Below, one piece after another: positions 11,544 through 22,597 of a stretch of 64,000 nt of DNA (positions are counted from its first letter, which is position 1; the number at the start of each line of letters is the position of its first letter). The notes beneath the pieces were generated by a model, which made no database searches, was not told the DNA's origin, and saw only the letters and a list, made by a program, of their open reading frames with translations. The translations under genes and the position numbers were made by a program. The DNA lies in the NCBI GenBank assembly GCA_963854835.1, contig OY978529.1, positions 4,312,501 through 4,376,500 on the forward strand, in the 5' to 3' direction. Source of the stretch: Megamerina dolium. Taxonomy: Eukaryota > Arthropoda > Insecta > Diptera > Megamerinidae.

Positions 11544-13295
11544 GTCCAAAGTCCTGTGAATGGCTTAAACTCTGTAGTTAATGCCTTGGCCTTTTTTGGA
11601 AAGGTCATCGGTTTTATTTCCGGCTCAAACACTGCAGTGGAATTTTGTTCCAGAAAAATAAATATATATTCCTTGAAACGATGTTCATTTTTCCGGAAAG
11701 CAATAGCAATCTTTTCCACAGTATTATGGGTGCCGTAGCTCAGTGTATTGGCCTTCTGATCTGTAGGTCGTGGGTTCAATCCCTGGCTGAAGCATAACAA
11801 ATGTAATATAGAAAAGATTTTTCTTTCGAACGGTACCAACCTGTCGGCAAGCAATTGGCAATTCTTCCGACAGTAACAATTTGCCATGGAAAAGCTTCTA
11901 AAAGAACGCTGTGACAAAGCTCAGAAAAAGTGATATCTCAATAGTTTTGCCGTCCGGAACCGGCTAAAATAAGTAGGTCCCTTCTAATAATGTCCAAATT
12001 TAAGACGCACAACAGTAATGGAAGAGAAGCTCGGCCAGAGAGCCCTTCGGGGCTTTAAGTGCCACATATTTATTTTTTCTTTTACTCGGTTGGACTTCCG
12101 CCTTGAACATCGCATTGGAATTTGATCCAGAACCATAAATACATATTTGTTTGAAACGAAGTCCATTTTTCCGGAAAGCAATAGGCAACCCTTTCCGCAG
12201 TAGAAACATTCTATGAAAATGATTCTAAAAGAGCTCTAGCGTCGGGGTGTCAAAAAACAAAATAACATCACAAGAGCTCAAATGGTCCAAAGTCCGGTGA
12301 ATGTCTTAAACTATGTAGTCAATGCCGTAACCTTTTTTGGGAAGGTCATCGGTTGGACTTCCGGCTTCAGTGGAATTTTGTTCCAGAACCGAAAAATATA
12401 TATTTCTTGAAACGAAGTCCATTTTTCCGGAAAGCAATAGGCAACCCTTTCCGCAGTAGAAACATTTTATGAAAATGCTTCTAAAAGAGCTCTAGCGTCG
12501 GGGTATCAAAAAACAAAATGACATCACAAGAGCTCAAATGGTCCAAAGTCCGATGAATGTCTTAAACTCTGTAGTCAATGCCGTAACCTTTTTTGGGAAG
12601 GTCATCGGTTGGACTTCCGGCTTCAGTGGAATTTTGTTCCAAAACCATAAATATATATTTCTTGAAACGAAGTCCATTTTTCCGGAAAGCAATAGGCAAC
12701 CCTTTCCGTAGTAGAAACATTCTATGAAAATGTTTCTAAAAGAGCTCTAGCGTCGGGGTATCAAAAAACAAAATGACATCACAAGAGCTCAAATGGTCCA
12801 AAGTCCGATGAATGTCTTAAACTCTGTAGTCAATGCCGTAACCTTTTTTGGGAAGGTCATCGGTTGGACTTCCGGCTTTAGTGGAATTTTGTTCCAAAAC
12901 CATAAATATATATTTCTTGAAACGAAGTCCATTTTTCCGGAAAGCAATAGGCAACCCTTTCCGTAGTAGAAACATTCTATGAAAATGTTTCTAAAAGAGC
13001 TCTAGCGTCGGGGTATCACAAAACAAAATGACATTACAAGAGCTCAAATGGTCCAAAGTCCGGTGAATGTCTTAAACTATGTAGTCAATGCCGTGGCCTT
13101 TTTTGGGAAGGTCATCGGTTGGACTTCCGGCTTCAGTGGAATTTTGTTCCAAAACCATAAATATATATTTCTTGAAACGAAGTCCATTTTTCCGGAAAGC
13201 AATAGGCTTTCCATAGTAGAAACATTCTATGAAAATGCTTCTAAAAGAGCTCTAGCGTCGGGGAGTCAAAAAAAAAAACAAAATGACATCACAAT
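11544..13295. repeat. ~255-bp satellite tandem array
   Basis: Unit starts (gtccaaagtcc) lie at 11544, 12285, 12541, 12796 and 13051, giving periods of 256, 255 and 255 bp in the intact part. Each unit carries gggaaggtcatcggttggac, ttccggcttcagtggaattt, cgaagtccatttttccggaa and cttctaaaagagctctagcg. Units 12285-13050 are nearly identical. The first unit (11544-11727) is older or more diverged. The array is broken by a SINE at 11728-12083 and resumes part-way through a unit. The last unit decays after gacatcacaa near 13293. A 153-codon reading frame at 13048-13509 is made of satellite sequence and is not a gene. Confidence 0.95.
11728..12083 (+). mobile_element. tRNA-derived SINE, copy 3, inside the satellite
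   Basis: Near full-length. The head is gggtgccgtagctcagtgta then ttggccttctgatctgtagg and tcgtgggttcaatccctggc, which contains a box A (TAGCTCAGTG) and box B (GGTTCAATCCC). The body runs to agctcggccagagagccctt and the A/T-rich end gtgccacatatttatttttt. It has a small deletion in the D-loop region. It interrupts the satellite; flanking satellite sequence is not contiguous across it, so about half a unit was lost and no target duplication remains. Confidence 0.93.
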
Positions 13296-14275
13296 AGTTA
13301 TTCCATATGTAGCGCACATTATTGCAGAAGACATAAATACAATTCTTCTGTATAGGTTCATTATAAAACATCTAAAATGCACTTATTGTGTGAATGGAGT
13401 TTATAGATTAAGGAATATATATATATATATAGCTGTATTCCTCAAACTATCCATCAGTCCATCTAAATATGTATTCGAAATGCTAAGACAAGACAACAAG
13501 TTCACTTAGGAGACATCGTAATTCGTCTGTGCAAATGAAATGTGAAAATAATAATGCACATCAAGAGTACAAGAACAATAACAATAACATTAAATGCAAA
13601 AATGAACTAAAGGAAATAGTACAGTATAGTACAGTTTGACGATGGCAGCACCTCCTTACGAGTCCCACAACCAAATAAGGACATACTAAGGACGAAATAT
13701 TTACTAATGCTAAAGCATATACGTAAACTCGTATGACCAGCTAAAAACTATTCATTGCAATTGTTCGAGACGACGACGACGACGGATGGATGTTTATAGT
13801 AAAGCAATTAGATTGAAAGATGGATGGACAGATGAATGGACAGATGGACGGATGAATGGTTGGATGGATGGATAGACAGATGGATATGTTGTTGGAGAGT
13901 GGACGACGAGAGACGAATTGCTTGGTTGCTCGGTTGGTCAGCCAAGAAGATGGAGAAATTGTTCAAAAGGGTTCGTTTGGTTGAATAGCTTATAGAGTAG
14001 ACTCATAGATAGATGAATGGATGGATGGATGGATAGATGGATGGATAGTTAGACAACAAGTTTACAATAAATGAAGTAAGACAAGAAGACATGTACATGC
14101 AAATACATACACACACACACACACACACACATATATTCGACAATATATAGAGACAAGACATCTCGTACGCAGACGAGATGAGATAAGGTTGGAGTTTTGG
14201 TTTATGGAACATGAGGCAACACGAAGTGATTTCAATGTGTGATGTTTTGCAGTGGTTGCACATTTATTCCTGTAA

Positions 14276-14276
<1 letters not shown>
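13296..14276. other. Non-genic stretch rich in GATG and CA repeats
   Basis: Holds an AT run at about 13417-13432, imperfect GATG/GACA arrays at 13786-13880 and 14013-14050, and a CA run at 14109-14131. No coding signal. Confidence 0.6.
14109..14131. repeat. CA dinucleotide microsatellite
   Basis: About 11 perfect AC units. Confidence 0.9.

Positions 14277-14333
<57 letters not shown>
14277..14333. repeat. GAT trinucleotide microsatellite
   Basis: Nineteen uninterrupted GAT/ATG units. Open frames over it code only for homopolymers. Confidence 0.95.
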
Positions 14334-14334
<1 letters not shown>

Positions 14335-14619
14335 CAAAATGGAAGACATGACACATACAAATACGTCAATATAGCATTTAAAATACAAAACTAAATATGT
14401 TTTGTCTAGCAATCGGTTGTTGTTGTTGAATAGGATTGGTTAAGAAGAAAACGTCAAATATTGTATTTAGTGAGTAAATGAAAATCTTTAGTACGAGTAT
14501 ATGTGTTTTCTGTAAAATAATATAATACTATTACATAGATATGTAATAGTGATGCCAACGTTCGGGTCTCTTGCTAGTACCGAGATTTTTAGGGTTTTCC
14601 AAAACTGAATTTCTAATCA
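14334..14619. other. Short non-genic stretch
   Basis: Nothing recognisable. Confidence 0.4.
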
Positions 14620-15118
14620 AAATTACTAAGACTAAGAATAGTACAGAATTTGTTCACACAAATTTGTTGATTTTTATTAAAAAATAATATTTTGTATGGC
14701 GACTTTACCTAATTATGAACGTAATAAGTTCAAATTTGTTAAGAAGTATGTTTTTGTTAAAAAATTATGATTTTCAAGTTATGAAATTATGCAATCGAAG
14801 ATAATTGTATTTTCCCCAGAAAATTTTTTTATTTTAAAAATGCCTTCAAATTTTCGTAAGAAAATAAGTTTGTCAATTTTTGTTTAAAAAAATAAACATT
14901 TTATATGGGCACTTTATTTATTTATAAACACAATGACTTAAAATTTTGCATGGAGTTACATTTTGGTGAAAAATTATAATTTCCCAAGTTATAGAATTAT
15001 ACGGTACAACATAATTTTATCTTCCATACAAATTGATTAAAACAATTAATATTTTGTACGGGAACATCGTTAATTTATCAAAGAAATGCCTTCAAATTTT
15101 GTGCAAAGTAAGAAAGAA
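14620..15118. repeat. AT-rich degenerate tandem repeat
   Basis: Three degraded units begin near 14679 (aaaaaataatattttgtatg), 14886 (aaaaaaataaacattttata) and 15042 (aaaacaattaatattttgta). The first two also share a later block (ttatgattttcaagttatga and ttataatttcccaagttata). Spacing is uneven, about 207 and 156 bp. It abuts the Helentron-like element and may be an eroded part of an older copy. Confidence 0.6.
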
Positions 15119-16740
15119 AAATCTCCTTATAGTCGGCTGGGGCCGACCAAATTATACCCTGCATATGTAGATATATATATATATATATATATATAAAAAG
15201 TTTACTCGAATATTCATCTTTTTCTTTTATTTCCACTTTTTGAAAAACAATTTTTGCATATACTACTAATTTACACCCGAAATATGGTTGAATTTGACAA
15301 AGTACTTTGTATGTTATGAGAGTTCTAAAAGGGTTAATTTAAAGGAGGTTTTTAAGATAATTCCGAGACTTAGTATGGAATCTATATAAAAAGTGGGCAT
15401 GGTTTACCTCTTTCTTGTAAATCCAATTAATTTTTCAATATTAATCCATACCTTAAATTTGTTTGTCCTACGTTGAATAGTTCATAAGTTATAGCGGTTT
15501 AAATTTTTTAAAATTTTCGCAATTTTTGTATTTGAGCCCCAATAAGAAGTGGGCGTGGCATGTTGATTTTTTGCTAGATTATGTACAACTACCAAATTAA
15601 CCTAAGTATTAATTGTGATTGTTCTAGAGAGAAGATTGCAGAAGCAGCAGCTATCTCAATTTAAAAGAAATTCAGTCATCTTGTATGGGAGCCACTATAA
15701 ACAATGGACGTGGCTGGCCCATTTCTTGTGGGTATATTTGCTCTTACTATACTAATTCACACCTTCAATCTGGTTGTTCTACGCTGAATAGTTTGTAAGT
15801 TATGGCGGTTAAAATTTTTGTTTAATTTCCTCAACTTTGTATGGGAGCCCCAATAAGTGGACGTAGCACGCTGAGTTTTTGCCATATTATTTCCGACTAC
15901 CATGTTAATCTAAGTGTCAATTATGGTTATTCTATACAGAAGATTGCCGAAGTTACAGCTGTTTCAATTTAAAATTTATATGGGGGCTACGATAAACAGT
16001 GGGCGTGGTGCGCCTATTTCCTGTGAACCTAGTTGTTCGTACAATACTAATCCACACCTTAAATCTCGTTATTTTACGCTGAATAGTTTGCAAGTTATAA
16101 CCGGTAACATTTTTTTTTAATTTCCGCAACTTTCTATGGCAGACCCAAAAAGGAGTGGGCGTGGCACACTGATTTTCTGCCGTATTAATTCCGACTGCTA
16201 TGTTAATCTAAGCGTCAATTATGGTTATTCTAGACAGAAGATTGTAGAAGTTACAGCTGTTTCAATTTAAACGAAGTATAGACACTTTTTATGAGAGCTA
16301 CGCTAAAAAGTAGGCGTGGCTCACCCACTTTTGGCAAGGTTATATAGTAGTATAATATAACTCTATGTGCCAAATATTGTTGCCCCAAATGGTATATGAT
16401 GTGAGTTATAGCAAATTAAAAATTTTGAAAATTCCTAGGTTAGTCGCTTTGAATGCTTAGTGTGGGCGTGGCTATTGACCGATCATGCCCAATATCAATC
16501 CCCTCCGTACACTTGGATCATAGGTTACTTGTGCCAAATTTCGTCGAAATAGCTCAATATTTACTCAAATTATCGTGCGAACCAGCCAGGTGACAGACAG
16601 ACAGACGGACGGACATCGTTAAATCGAAAATTTAAACGACGCTGATCACGAATATATATCTATGTCTATATCTCCGGAGATTCCTTCGGAAGATCGAAAT
16701 GAATATACCTTGCATATTGCATTATGCAGGGTATAAAAAT
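15119..16740 (+). mobile_element. Helentron-like repeat element, copy 1
   Basis: One end carries the hairpin gtcggctggggccgac (15132-15147) followed by tataccctgcata (15153-15165). The other end carries the inverted copy tatgcagggtata (16723-16735). The interior lacks a long reading frame and is a string of degenerate units, each marked by gtgggcgtggc or a variant near 15389, 15546, 15705, 15856, 15999, 16153, 16311 and 16462, about 150 bp apart. Near the right end it has cagacagacagacggacgga, tgatcacgaatatatatc and ctccggagattccttcgg. An inverted second copy lies at 42203-43777. Subterminal inverted repeats plus a terminal hairpin suggest a non-autonomous Helentron; this class is an inference. 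Confidence 0.75.
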
Positions 16741-16760
16741 GAGATTTCCCAAATTGAAGA

Positions 16761-16946
16761 ATAAAAAAAAAAAAAAATATGTAACACTTAAAGCGCCGAA
16801 GGGCTCATTGGCTCAGCTTCTCTTCCATTACTGTTGTGCGTGTTAAATTTGGACAGTATTAGAAGGGACCTACTTATTTTAGCCGGTACCGAATGGCAGA
16901 ACCCTTGTGACATCACTTTTTCTGAGCTTTGGCACAGAGTTCTTCT
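16761..16946 (-). mobile_element. tRNA-derived SINE, copy 4, 5'-truncated
   Basis: Minus-oriented 3' half only: an A-rich end, atgtaacacttaaagcgccg, aagggctcattggctcagct, cattactgttgtgcgtgtta, gacagtattagaagggacct and cttgtgacatcactttttct. It stops at cacagagttcttctt, so the tRNA head is missing. It starts 20 bp after the Helentron-like element. Confidence 0.9.
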
Positions 16947-17869
16947 TATTAAAAATCATCAATTCAATCATCACACATTTTTTATTGGCACATTTCCAAT
17001 GAGATCCTGGGATTGGCATCCCTCAAATGTATTTACGTATGTTAGTCTAAAGTTTCACATCATTTACGAAAATTGACTTCCGTTGTGTATGGGTGTTTGT
17101 GTGTGTGTGCATTTTTGAAATCATGCTTGCAAAGAGTTCGTACAAATTTTGCCAAGCAAAATAAAATGCTGAGAAGAAAAAAGTGCAAAATTTTGGGAAA
17201 TATCTTTTAAAATACAAAAACTACTAGGCAAATTAAACAAATGGAAGACAAGACAATAAAACAACAAACCGACAACAGTCAAATTGACTGACTGACTGAC
17301 TGACTGACTGTCTGACATTGAATTAGAGAGATGGACAGAAACAAATATTATACTTGTTCGAATAAACATACTGCAGAGTACAGGTTAAGGACGAGCATTA
17401 AGTAACTGAAAGCTGAGCTGAGCTAAGCTGAGCTGAGTTGAGTTGAGTTGAGATGAGATGAGATGAGATGAGACTAGTCAAGAATAATATTGTACAATTG
17501 GACAGTTGGACAGACCAAAGACGAGAGTCGAACATGTCTAATTGTGTAAAATTTTACACACACACACGTACACACATATACTCAAACAATCTGGACAAGA
17601 TGATATGAAATGAGTTGAGTAATGAGATTGGTGGTGAGACGATGATGGTGCACTGGTGGTGGTGGTGGTGGTGTGGTGTCAAAAAGAAGAAATGATGAAA
17701 ATTACAAACATGAATTTTAGAGAAATTTATTTATTTTGTACTTTGCCTTTGCTAAATGAAGAAGAAGAAGAAGAATGACATATTATGGGCGGACAAATGG
17801 AACTGATGTAAACAAGAATCACTTGAAAATTAGAGTTGAAAGAAGAAATTGTCTGTGTATTTACTTAAA
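16947..17869. other. Non-genic stretch with short tandem repeats
   Basis: Contains a GACT run (17284-17310), a graded pentanucleotide array (17410-17473) and a TGG run near 17657-17673. No gene seen. Confidence 0.6.
17410..17473. repeat. Graded pentanucleotide array TGAGC/TGAGT/TGAGA
   Basis: About twelve 5-bp units in blocks: first gctgagctgagctaagctga, then gttgagttgagtt, then gatgagatgagatgagat. The variable base changes in blocks, not at random along the array. Confidence 0.85.
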
Positions 17870-18804
17870 CAGGGTGATTTTTTAAGAGCCTTTGGATTTG
17901 ATTAAAAAAAAAAAACACATAAAATTTAGAGAAATGTATGAAATCTCTATTTGAGTAGATAGAACGATCTATATAATTCAATGTTTAAAAATGATTTCAT
18001 GTAAATATTGAGCGCGGCTGCGTCTCAAATGCTTCATACGCTGAGTCCAATTTTGGCATACTCTCTTCAACATATCGTCCGGTATCTGACGAAAAAATTC
18101 TTCATTATTGGGTTCCAGAGCGTCTACCACTGCGGGCTCGTCGTTATAGACATGAGCATTAACATAGCCCCACAAAAAATAGTCTAAAGGCGTTAAATCG
18201 CACGATATATGCGGCCAATTGACCGGCCCCAAACGTGAATTAAACTGTCCACCGAACTCGCCTCTCAATTGGGCCATTGTTTTGCGTACTGTGTGCCATG
18301 TGGGACCATCTTGTTGAAACCACATGTCAGCCAAGTCCACCTCTACCATTTTGGGCAAAAAAAAGAATTTGTAATCATCGCACGGTAGCGCACGCCATTC
18401 ACAATAACATTCCTAACTTCGTCGTCTTTGAAAAAGTACGGTTCAATGATGCCACCGACCCATAATCCACAACAAACAGTGCATTTTTCGGGGTGCATTG
18501 GCAGTTCTTGCAATGCTTCTGGCTGCTCTTCACACTAAATACAGCAATTTTGATTGTTCACATATCCATTCAACCAGAAATAAGCTTCGTCGCTGAACAC
18601 AATTTTCCGATTTTCACATTTTCTTAAGCGAGCATGAATTTTGATAATAAAATTGAATAATCTGCAAGCGTTGTTCGTTTGTAAGTCGATTCATGGTTAA
18701 ATTATAGGCCAAACTCAACATGTTTGACAGTAACATGTTACACAAAACAGCTGAGCTGTCAAAAACAGTGTTGCCAAATAGACATTTGCCAAAAAATCAC
18801 CCTG
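17870..18804 (-). mobile_element. Tc1/mariner-type transposon with matching terminal repeats
   Basis: The ends are perfect 14-bp inverted repeats, CAGGGTGATTTTTT (17870-17883 and reverse complement at 18791-18804). The element is about 935 bp, shorter than a full-length element. The only gene inside is a damaged transposase on the minus strand. No clear TA duplication flanks the 14-bp ends, so the true terminus may be a few bases outside. Confidence 0.85.
17978..18694 (-). pseudogene. Tc1/mariner-family transposase, internally deleted
   Basis: The reading starts MNRLTNEQRLQIIQFYYQN, then jumps by deletion into SLKKCENRKIVFSDEAYFWL, part of the catalytic core with its first aspartate in FSDEAYF. 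It continues NGYVNNQNCC, a stop, then PEALQELPMHPEKCTVCCGL and GGIIEPYFFKDDEVRNVIVN. After a frame break, 17978-18358 runs VDLADMWFQQDGPTWHTVRK (second aspartate in QQDG) and ISCDLTPLDYFLWGYVNAHV (third acidic position in LTPLDYFLWG), ending in RSRAQYLHEIIFKH. The family is normally about 350 residues; this has about 240 codons' worth, missing most of the N-terminal DNA-binding region, so it is inactive. Confidence 0.88.
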
Positions 18805-19188
18805 TCCAATACACTGCTCCGAAAATTTTTGTTGGATAAATTCTTATATGCTTGCTGTAAGCTTATTGGAACTGAGTAAATGCAATGATAATGATAAAGC
18901 TTATTTACAAGGGCTGTACAATATATACATACTTACTCGTATACTAGCATTTTTTTTTTTTTTGGTTATTCCTTCATTGTCGCAATCAATTCTTTAAATG
19001 GATTTGGGCCTCCCCTAAATTTAAAGTCGCATTAATTTTTGTTGTTGTTGCCGGTTTGAGTCAAAAATGTAAATAACCCCACAGCTCTCTAAGATTCATC
19101 CCTAGAGGGTTAAAATAAATGAGTGAGTCACTATAAATTCTATTTCTTTCAAAATATATTTTATAACATATTTACCTTCTGTCTTAGT
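18805..19188. other. Non-genic stretch
   Basis: A poly-T run at about 18953-18963; no gene or known repeat. Confidence 0.5.
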
Positions 19189-19550
19189 GGGTGCTGTAGC
19201 TCAGTGGTTAATGCGTTGGTCTTCTGATCTATAAGTGGTGGGTTGAATCCCACGCTGAAGCATAACAAAATTTTATATCGAACCGTTCTTCGAACGGTAC
19301 CCACCTGCCGGAAAGAACTGGAAATTTTTCCGGCAGCAACAAATTGCCAAAAATGCTTCTTAAAGGAGCTCTGTGACAAAAAACTAAGTTAGGGTCACAA
19401 GGGTTCTGCCGTTTGGAACCGGCTAATATAAGTAGGTCCCTTCTAATGGTGTCCAAATTTAACACGCACGACAGTATTGGAAAAAAAGCTCGATGGTATT
19501 ACACTCAGAGAGAGAGAAAGAGAGAGAGCAGCCACAATAACCTAAGCCTA
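19189..19550 (+). mobile_element. tRNA-derived SINE, copy 5 (variant 3' end)
   Basis: Intact head: gggtgctgtagctcagtggt taatgcgttggtcttctgat, with the T-arm gtgggttgaatcccacgc, which pairs better than in other copies (GTGGG/CCCAC). The body is complete. After agctcgatggtattacac it has a GA-rich stretch and gcagccacaataacctaagc in place of the usual ccacatatttatt tail. Same variant as copy 1. Confidence 0.88.
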
Positions 19551-20234
19551 AACCCATCTTCCGCCTTCAATAATTAGAGAGCCGCCTCAATAAAATTTAC
19601 GTATTTTATAAAATTCACTGCTACTGCTCCGAGAATGCTTCTAGAGAATTAAAGTATTGGGCACACCCTTATTCATTTTTGCTAATCAATATTTTTCTTC
19701 AATATACTAGGCCCATTTTTCTACTTCTCATGGGTGCTTTCCTTCAAAATGATCCTAAAAATTCAAGAAAATTGACAAATAATCCCCTAGTTTCTGAGAA
19801 ATCGTCTCTAGAGGGATGCGATGCCGTTAGTTTTTTATTTTCAACATTTTACTGGGACATACTTACCTTCCACTCCTTCCACTCCTTAGGTTAATTCGCC
19901 TATAAATTAGATGTTTTCATTTTAAAGCCTTAGAGACTATTCGTCTGGAGAAAAAATGAAACTGGATTTTAGCCAAAAAAAAAAAAAAAAGCTAGGTATA
20001 TTTCATCCAACTTCCGCATGTAGATACACTACCTACCTCACTGGATAGATTATTGCGTAGTTGTAAATATTCATAAGAGTTTCGAACGTTCACTACCATT
20101 AATTTAGTATTTATCTATCAATTGCAAATAAATTTGGGTCGAAATTGAAGCTAAATAAAAATATAAGCTTCTTCATTTTCTTTCATTGTTTTTTTTTTTT
20201 ATTTTTATTATTTTCATTCTGATAAATACTCGTA
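19551..20234. other. Non-genic stretch with a dispersed-repeat fragment
   Basis: At about 19700-19910 (tgggtgctttccttcaaaat, gaaaattgacaaataatccc, gaaatcgtctctagaggg) it resembles the dispersed repeat at 41380-42202, same orientation. The rest is unremarkable, with poly-A and poly-T runs. Confidence 0.55.
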
Positions 20235-21495
20235 TACAAGGTGCGACAATTATGTATTAAGATTGCCTCTAGAAAACATAATTAAAATATGATATCTGGT
20301 AATTTTTCGGTATATTTATTCGAAATATTCTCCTCCTCATTCAATACACTTGCTACATCGATTTAATAGTGATTCAAACGCGTGTTCCAGTTCATTTTTC
20401 GGAATTGCCTCCAGTGCCCTCGTCAAAGCCCGTCTGAATGGTCTGAATGTCATCAAAAAAGCATCCTTTCAACTTCAATTTCAGTTTTGGGAACAAAAAG
20501 AAGTCACACGGTGCCAAATCAAGTAAATACGGCGGGTGGTTCAACACACAGACCTGATTTCGAGACAAAAATTGACGAACAATGAGTGCTGTGTGACTCG
20601 GTGCATTATCGTCCATCAGAGATCAACTTTTTGGATCGCGGCATTCTGGTCGAATACGACGGATTCTGGACATCAAACGCTTCAAAACTTCGAAGTAACA
20701 TGCGGAAGTAACTGTTTGACCAGTTGAAACAAATTCTTTGTGGATAATTCCTTTGCTATCGAAGAATGTGATGAGCATTGTTTTGATTTTTGATGGAACT
20801 TTTCGTGTTTTTTTTGGGCTTGTGGTGAGTTTTTTGATTTTCATTCCGCACTTTGACGCTTGGTTTCTGGATCGTATTGGAAACACCATGTTTCAGCTGC
20901 AACCATGTCTCTAGAATGGCTGACTCTCATTAATTATTGGTCTTCGGTCAATGTGTGTGGAGCAAATCTCGCGCAGATCTTTGTTTTGCCCAAATCCTCG
21001 TGAAGAATGAGTCGGATAGTTTCTCTGTTGATGTTTAAGGCCTCTTCCATCATTTTCACTGAAGCATTGCGGTCAGTCTTCTGTAATAAAATCACGAAAT
21101 TTCTGGATAGCTTCCGTCGTCCGCACTGAAATTGGCCTTCCTTCTTGTATTTCATCTTCCAGCGACTCTCTGCCATCCACAAACCGTTTATGCCATATAA
21201 AAACATTTGATCTGGATAAACAAGCATCGCAATGGGCTTGCTTGATGCACTTTTACCAATTTTTGCGTGGAATTTAATGACTGGTCTTCGTTCCATGTTA
21301 AAATTTCAACATCGAACGAACACGTGTTTTGTAAAATGAATGTCAATAAACATTAAATGTCAACCAAATGCCATAAAATTTTGACAGTTAGTAGAGGAAG
21401 GTTGAAGCTTCGAAACGCATGTGCTCACACATAGATGGCGCGCTTGGTGGCTGAGATATGATTCGAATCTCAATACATAATTGTCCCACCTTGTA
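20235..21495 (-). mobile_element. Mariner element with 30-bp inverted ends and TA target site
   Basis: Left end at 20235-20264 starts tacaaggtgcgacaattatg; right end, reverse complement of 21466-21495, starts tacaaggtgggacaattatg. The 30-bp ends match at 28 positions. TA dinucleotides flank both ends (20233-20234 and 21496-21497). Length 1261 bp is normal for mariner. The transposase within is broken by one frameshift and one stop. Both ends are preserved, so it may be relatively young among the relics here. Confidence 0.94.
20392..21296 (-). pseudogene. Mariner transposase with frameshift, stop and lost catalytic residue
   Basis: Starts MERRPVIKFHAKIGKSASSK at 21296. The helix-turn-helix region includes SVKMMEEALNINRETIRLIL. 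The frame shifts near 20890-20934. In that junction the usual GDETW, which holds the first catalytic aspartate of DD34D mariners, reads as AAETW. The next part includes DSKGIIHKEFVSTGQTV and EVLKRLMSRIRRIRPE, then a stop near 20620. The last part has MDDNAPSHTALIVRQFLSRN (second aspartate) and LLDLAPCDFFLFPKLKLKLK (third aspartate). Catalytically dead even if the frame were whole. Confidence 0.9.
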
Positions 21496-22597
21496 TACTC
21501 GAATTTCATTTTGTAAAATTTATTATTAAAACCAAACTTGAGTACAACAAAATTTTTGTTTTTCAATTTTTCCAACAGTCTGGGTTTGATTGCTCTCTCT
21601 CTCTCTCTCGAAATAACTCCCTCTCTTTCTCTTTCTTTCTGTCTTATCGGTGCGAATGCCTATGCGAATTTGTCAAGATATTTCAGTATGTCCAAAAAAT
21701 AATCTTTATTAGAATAGAAATAGAAGAAAATAAATATGTACGTTTATGATAAAATATTTTCGTAAGCAATGATGAGAATATATATGTAGCTACTATATGG
21801 TACTATACTGTTAGTGATTGTGAGCATATACATTTATAGAATATATTCTTATTCAAACATGACATTGACAGAATGCATTTAATTGCAAGAGATGACTTCT
21901 TCAAGATATGTACATTCTATGTCTGCAGACACAAACATGTACACATATGTACGTTGAATGCATGTATGTAGCCTTTGACATGTAAAACACATTTTTGGCT
22001 AAAACTACAACTAGAAGAAGTTGAATGTGTCAGTCAATACAATAGAACGTATTTTTGTTTTTTTTTTAATTCTTTCTTTTTTGTATAAATCCTCATACAT
22101 ATCTACTAAGCAAGTTTCTCTTGCTGGTTGGTGAAAGCTTCTTGTTGTACTCGTATGTGTTTGGAGAATTAAATATGTTATATGATTCTATTCTGAAGAA
22201 ATTACTTAAGTTATATGTATATTGTAGTAGTAGTAGTTGAACCATTTTAATTATAAAATAATATGTATATGGATTCAATTCATAAGATTTTAAATATGAG
22301 TGAAGTTTTATTTACTAAATATTTTTATAAATGTATATAAACTCTATAAGAGATACCATTGATATTGGCCATTTCTACTTTACATATGGTCCTTGAAGTG
22401 TTGTATCTAAATAGGAGATGCCACACCTACATGATCGATCTTTAAATCATAACTAACATAATTATAATTATTTTCTCTTTCGTTGCCGACATGATACATA
22501 TTTCGTATGAAATATTTGTCCCACAGATTCCATTCCCACTCACGCGATATCCCAAATTTTCCATACACAAGTACGATGGTAATTAAAAATCTCTATA
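21496..22597. other. Non-genic stretch
   Basis: A CT-rich stretch near 21593-21640 and several short tgtatgta runs. No coding signal. Confidence 0.55.

Noticed and set aside
13048..13509. 153-codon open frame
   Set aside because: It is built from satellite units and runs into AT-rich DNA; no protein domain.
14109..14333. CRISPR-like regular repeats
   Set aside because: These are uninterrupted di- and trinucleotide runs with no spacers.
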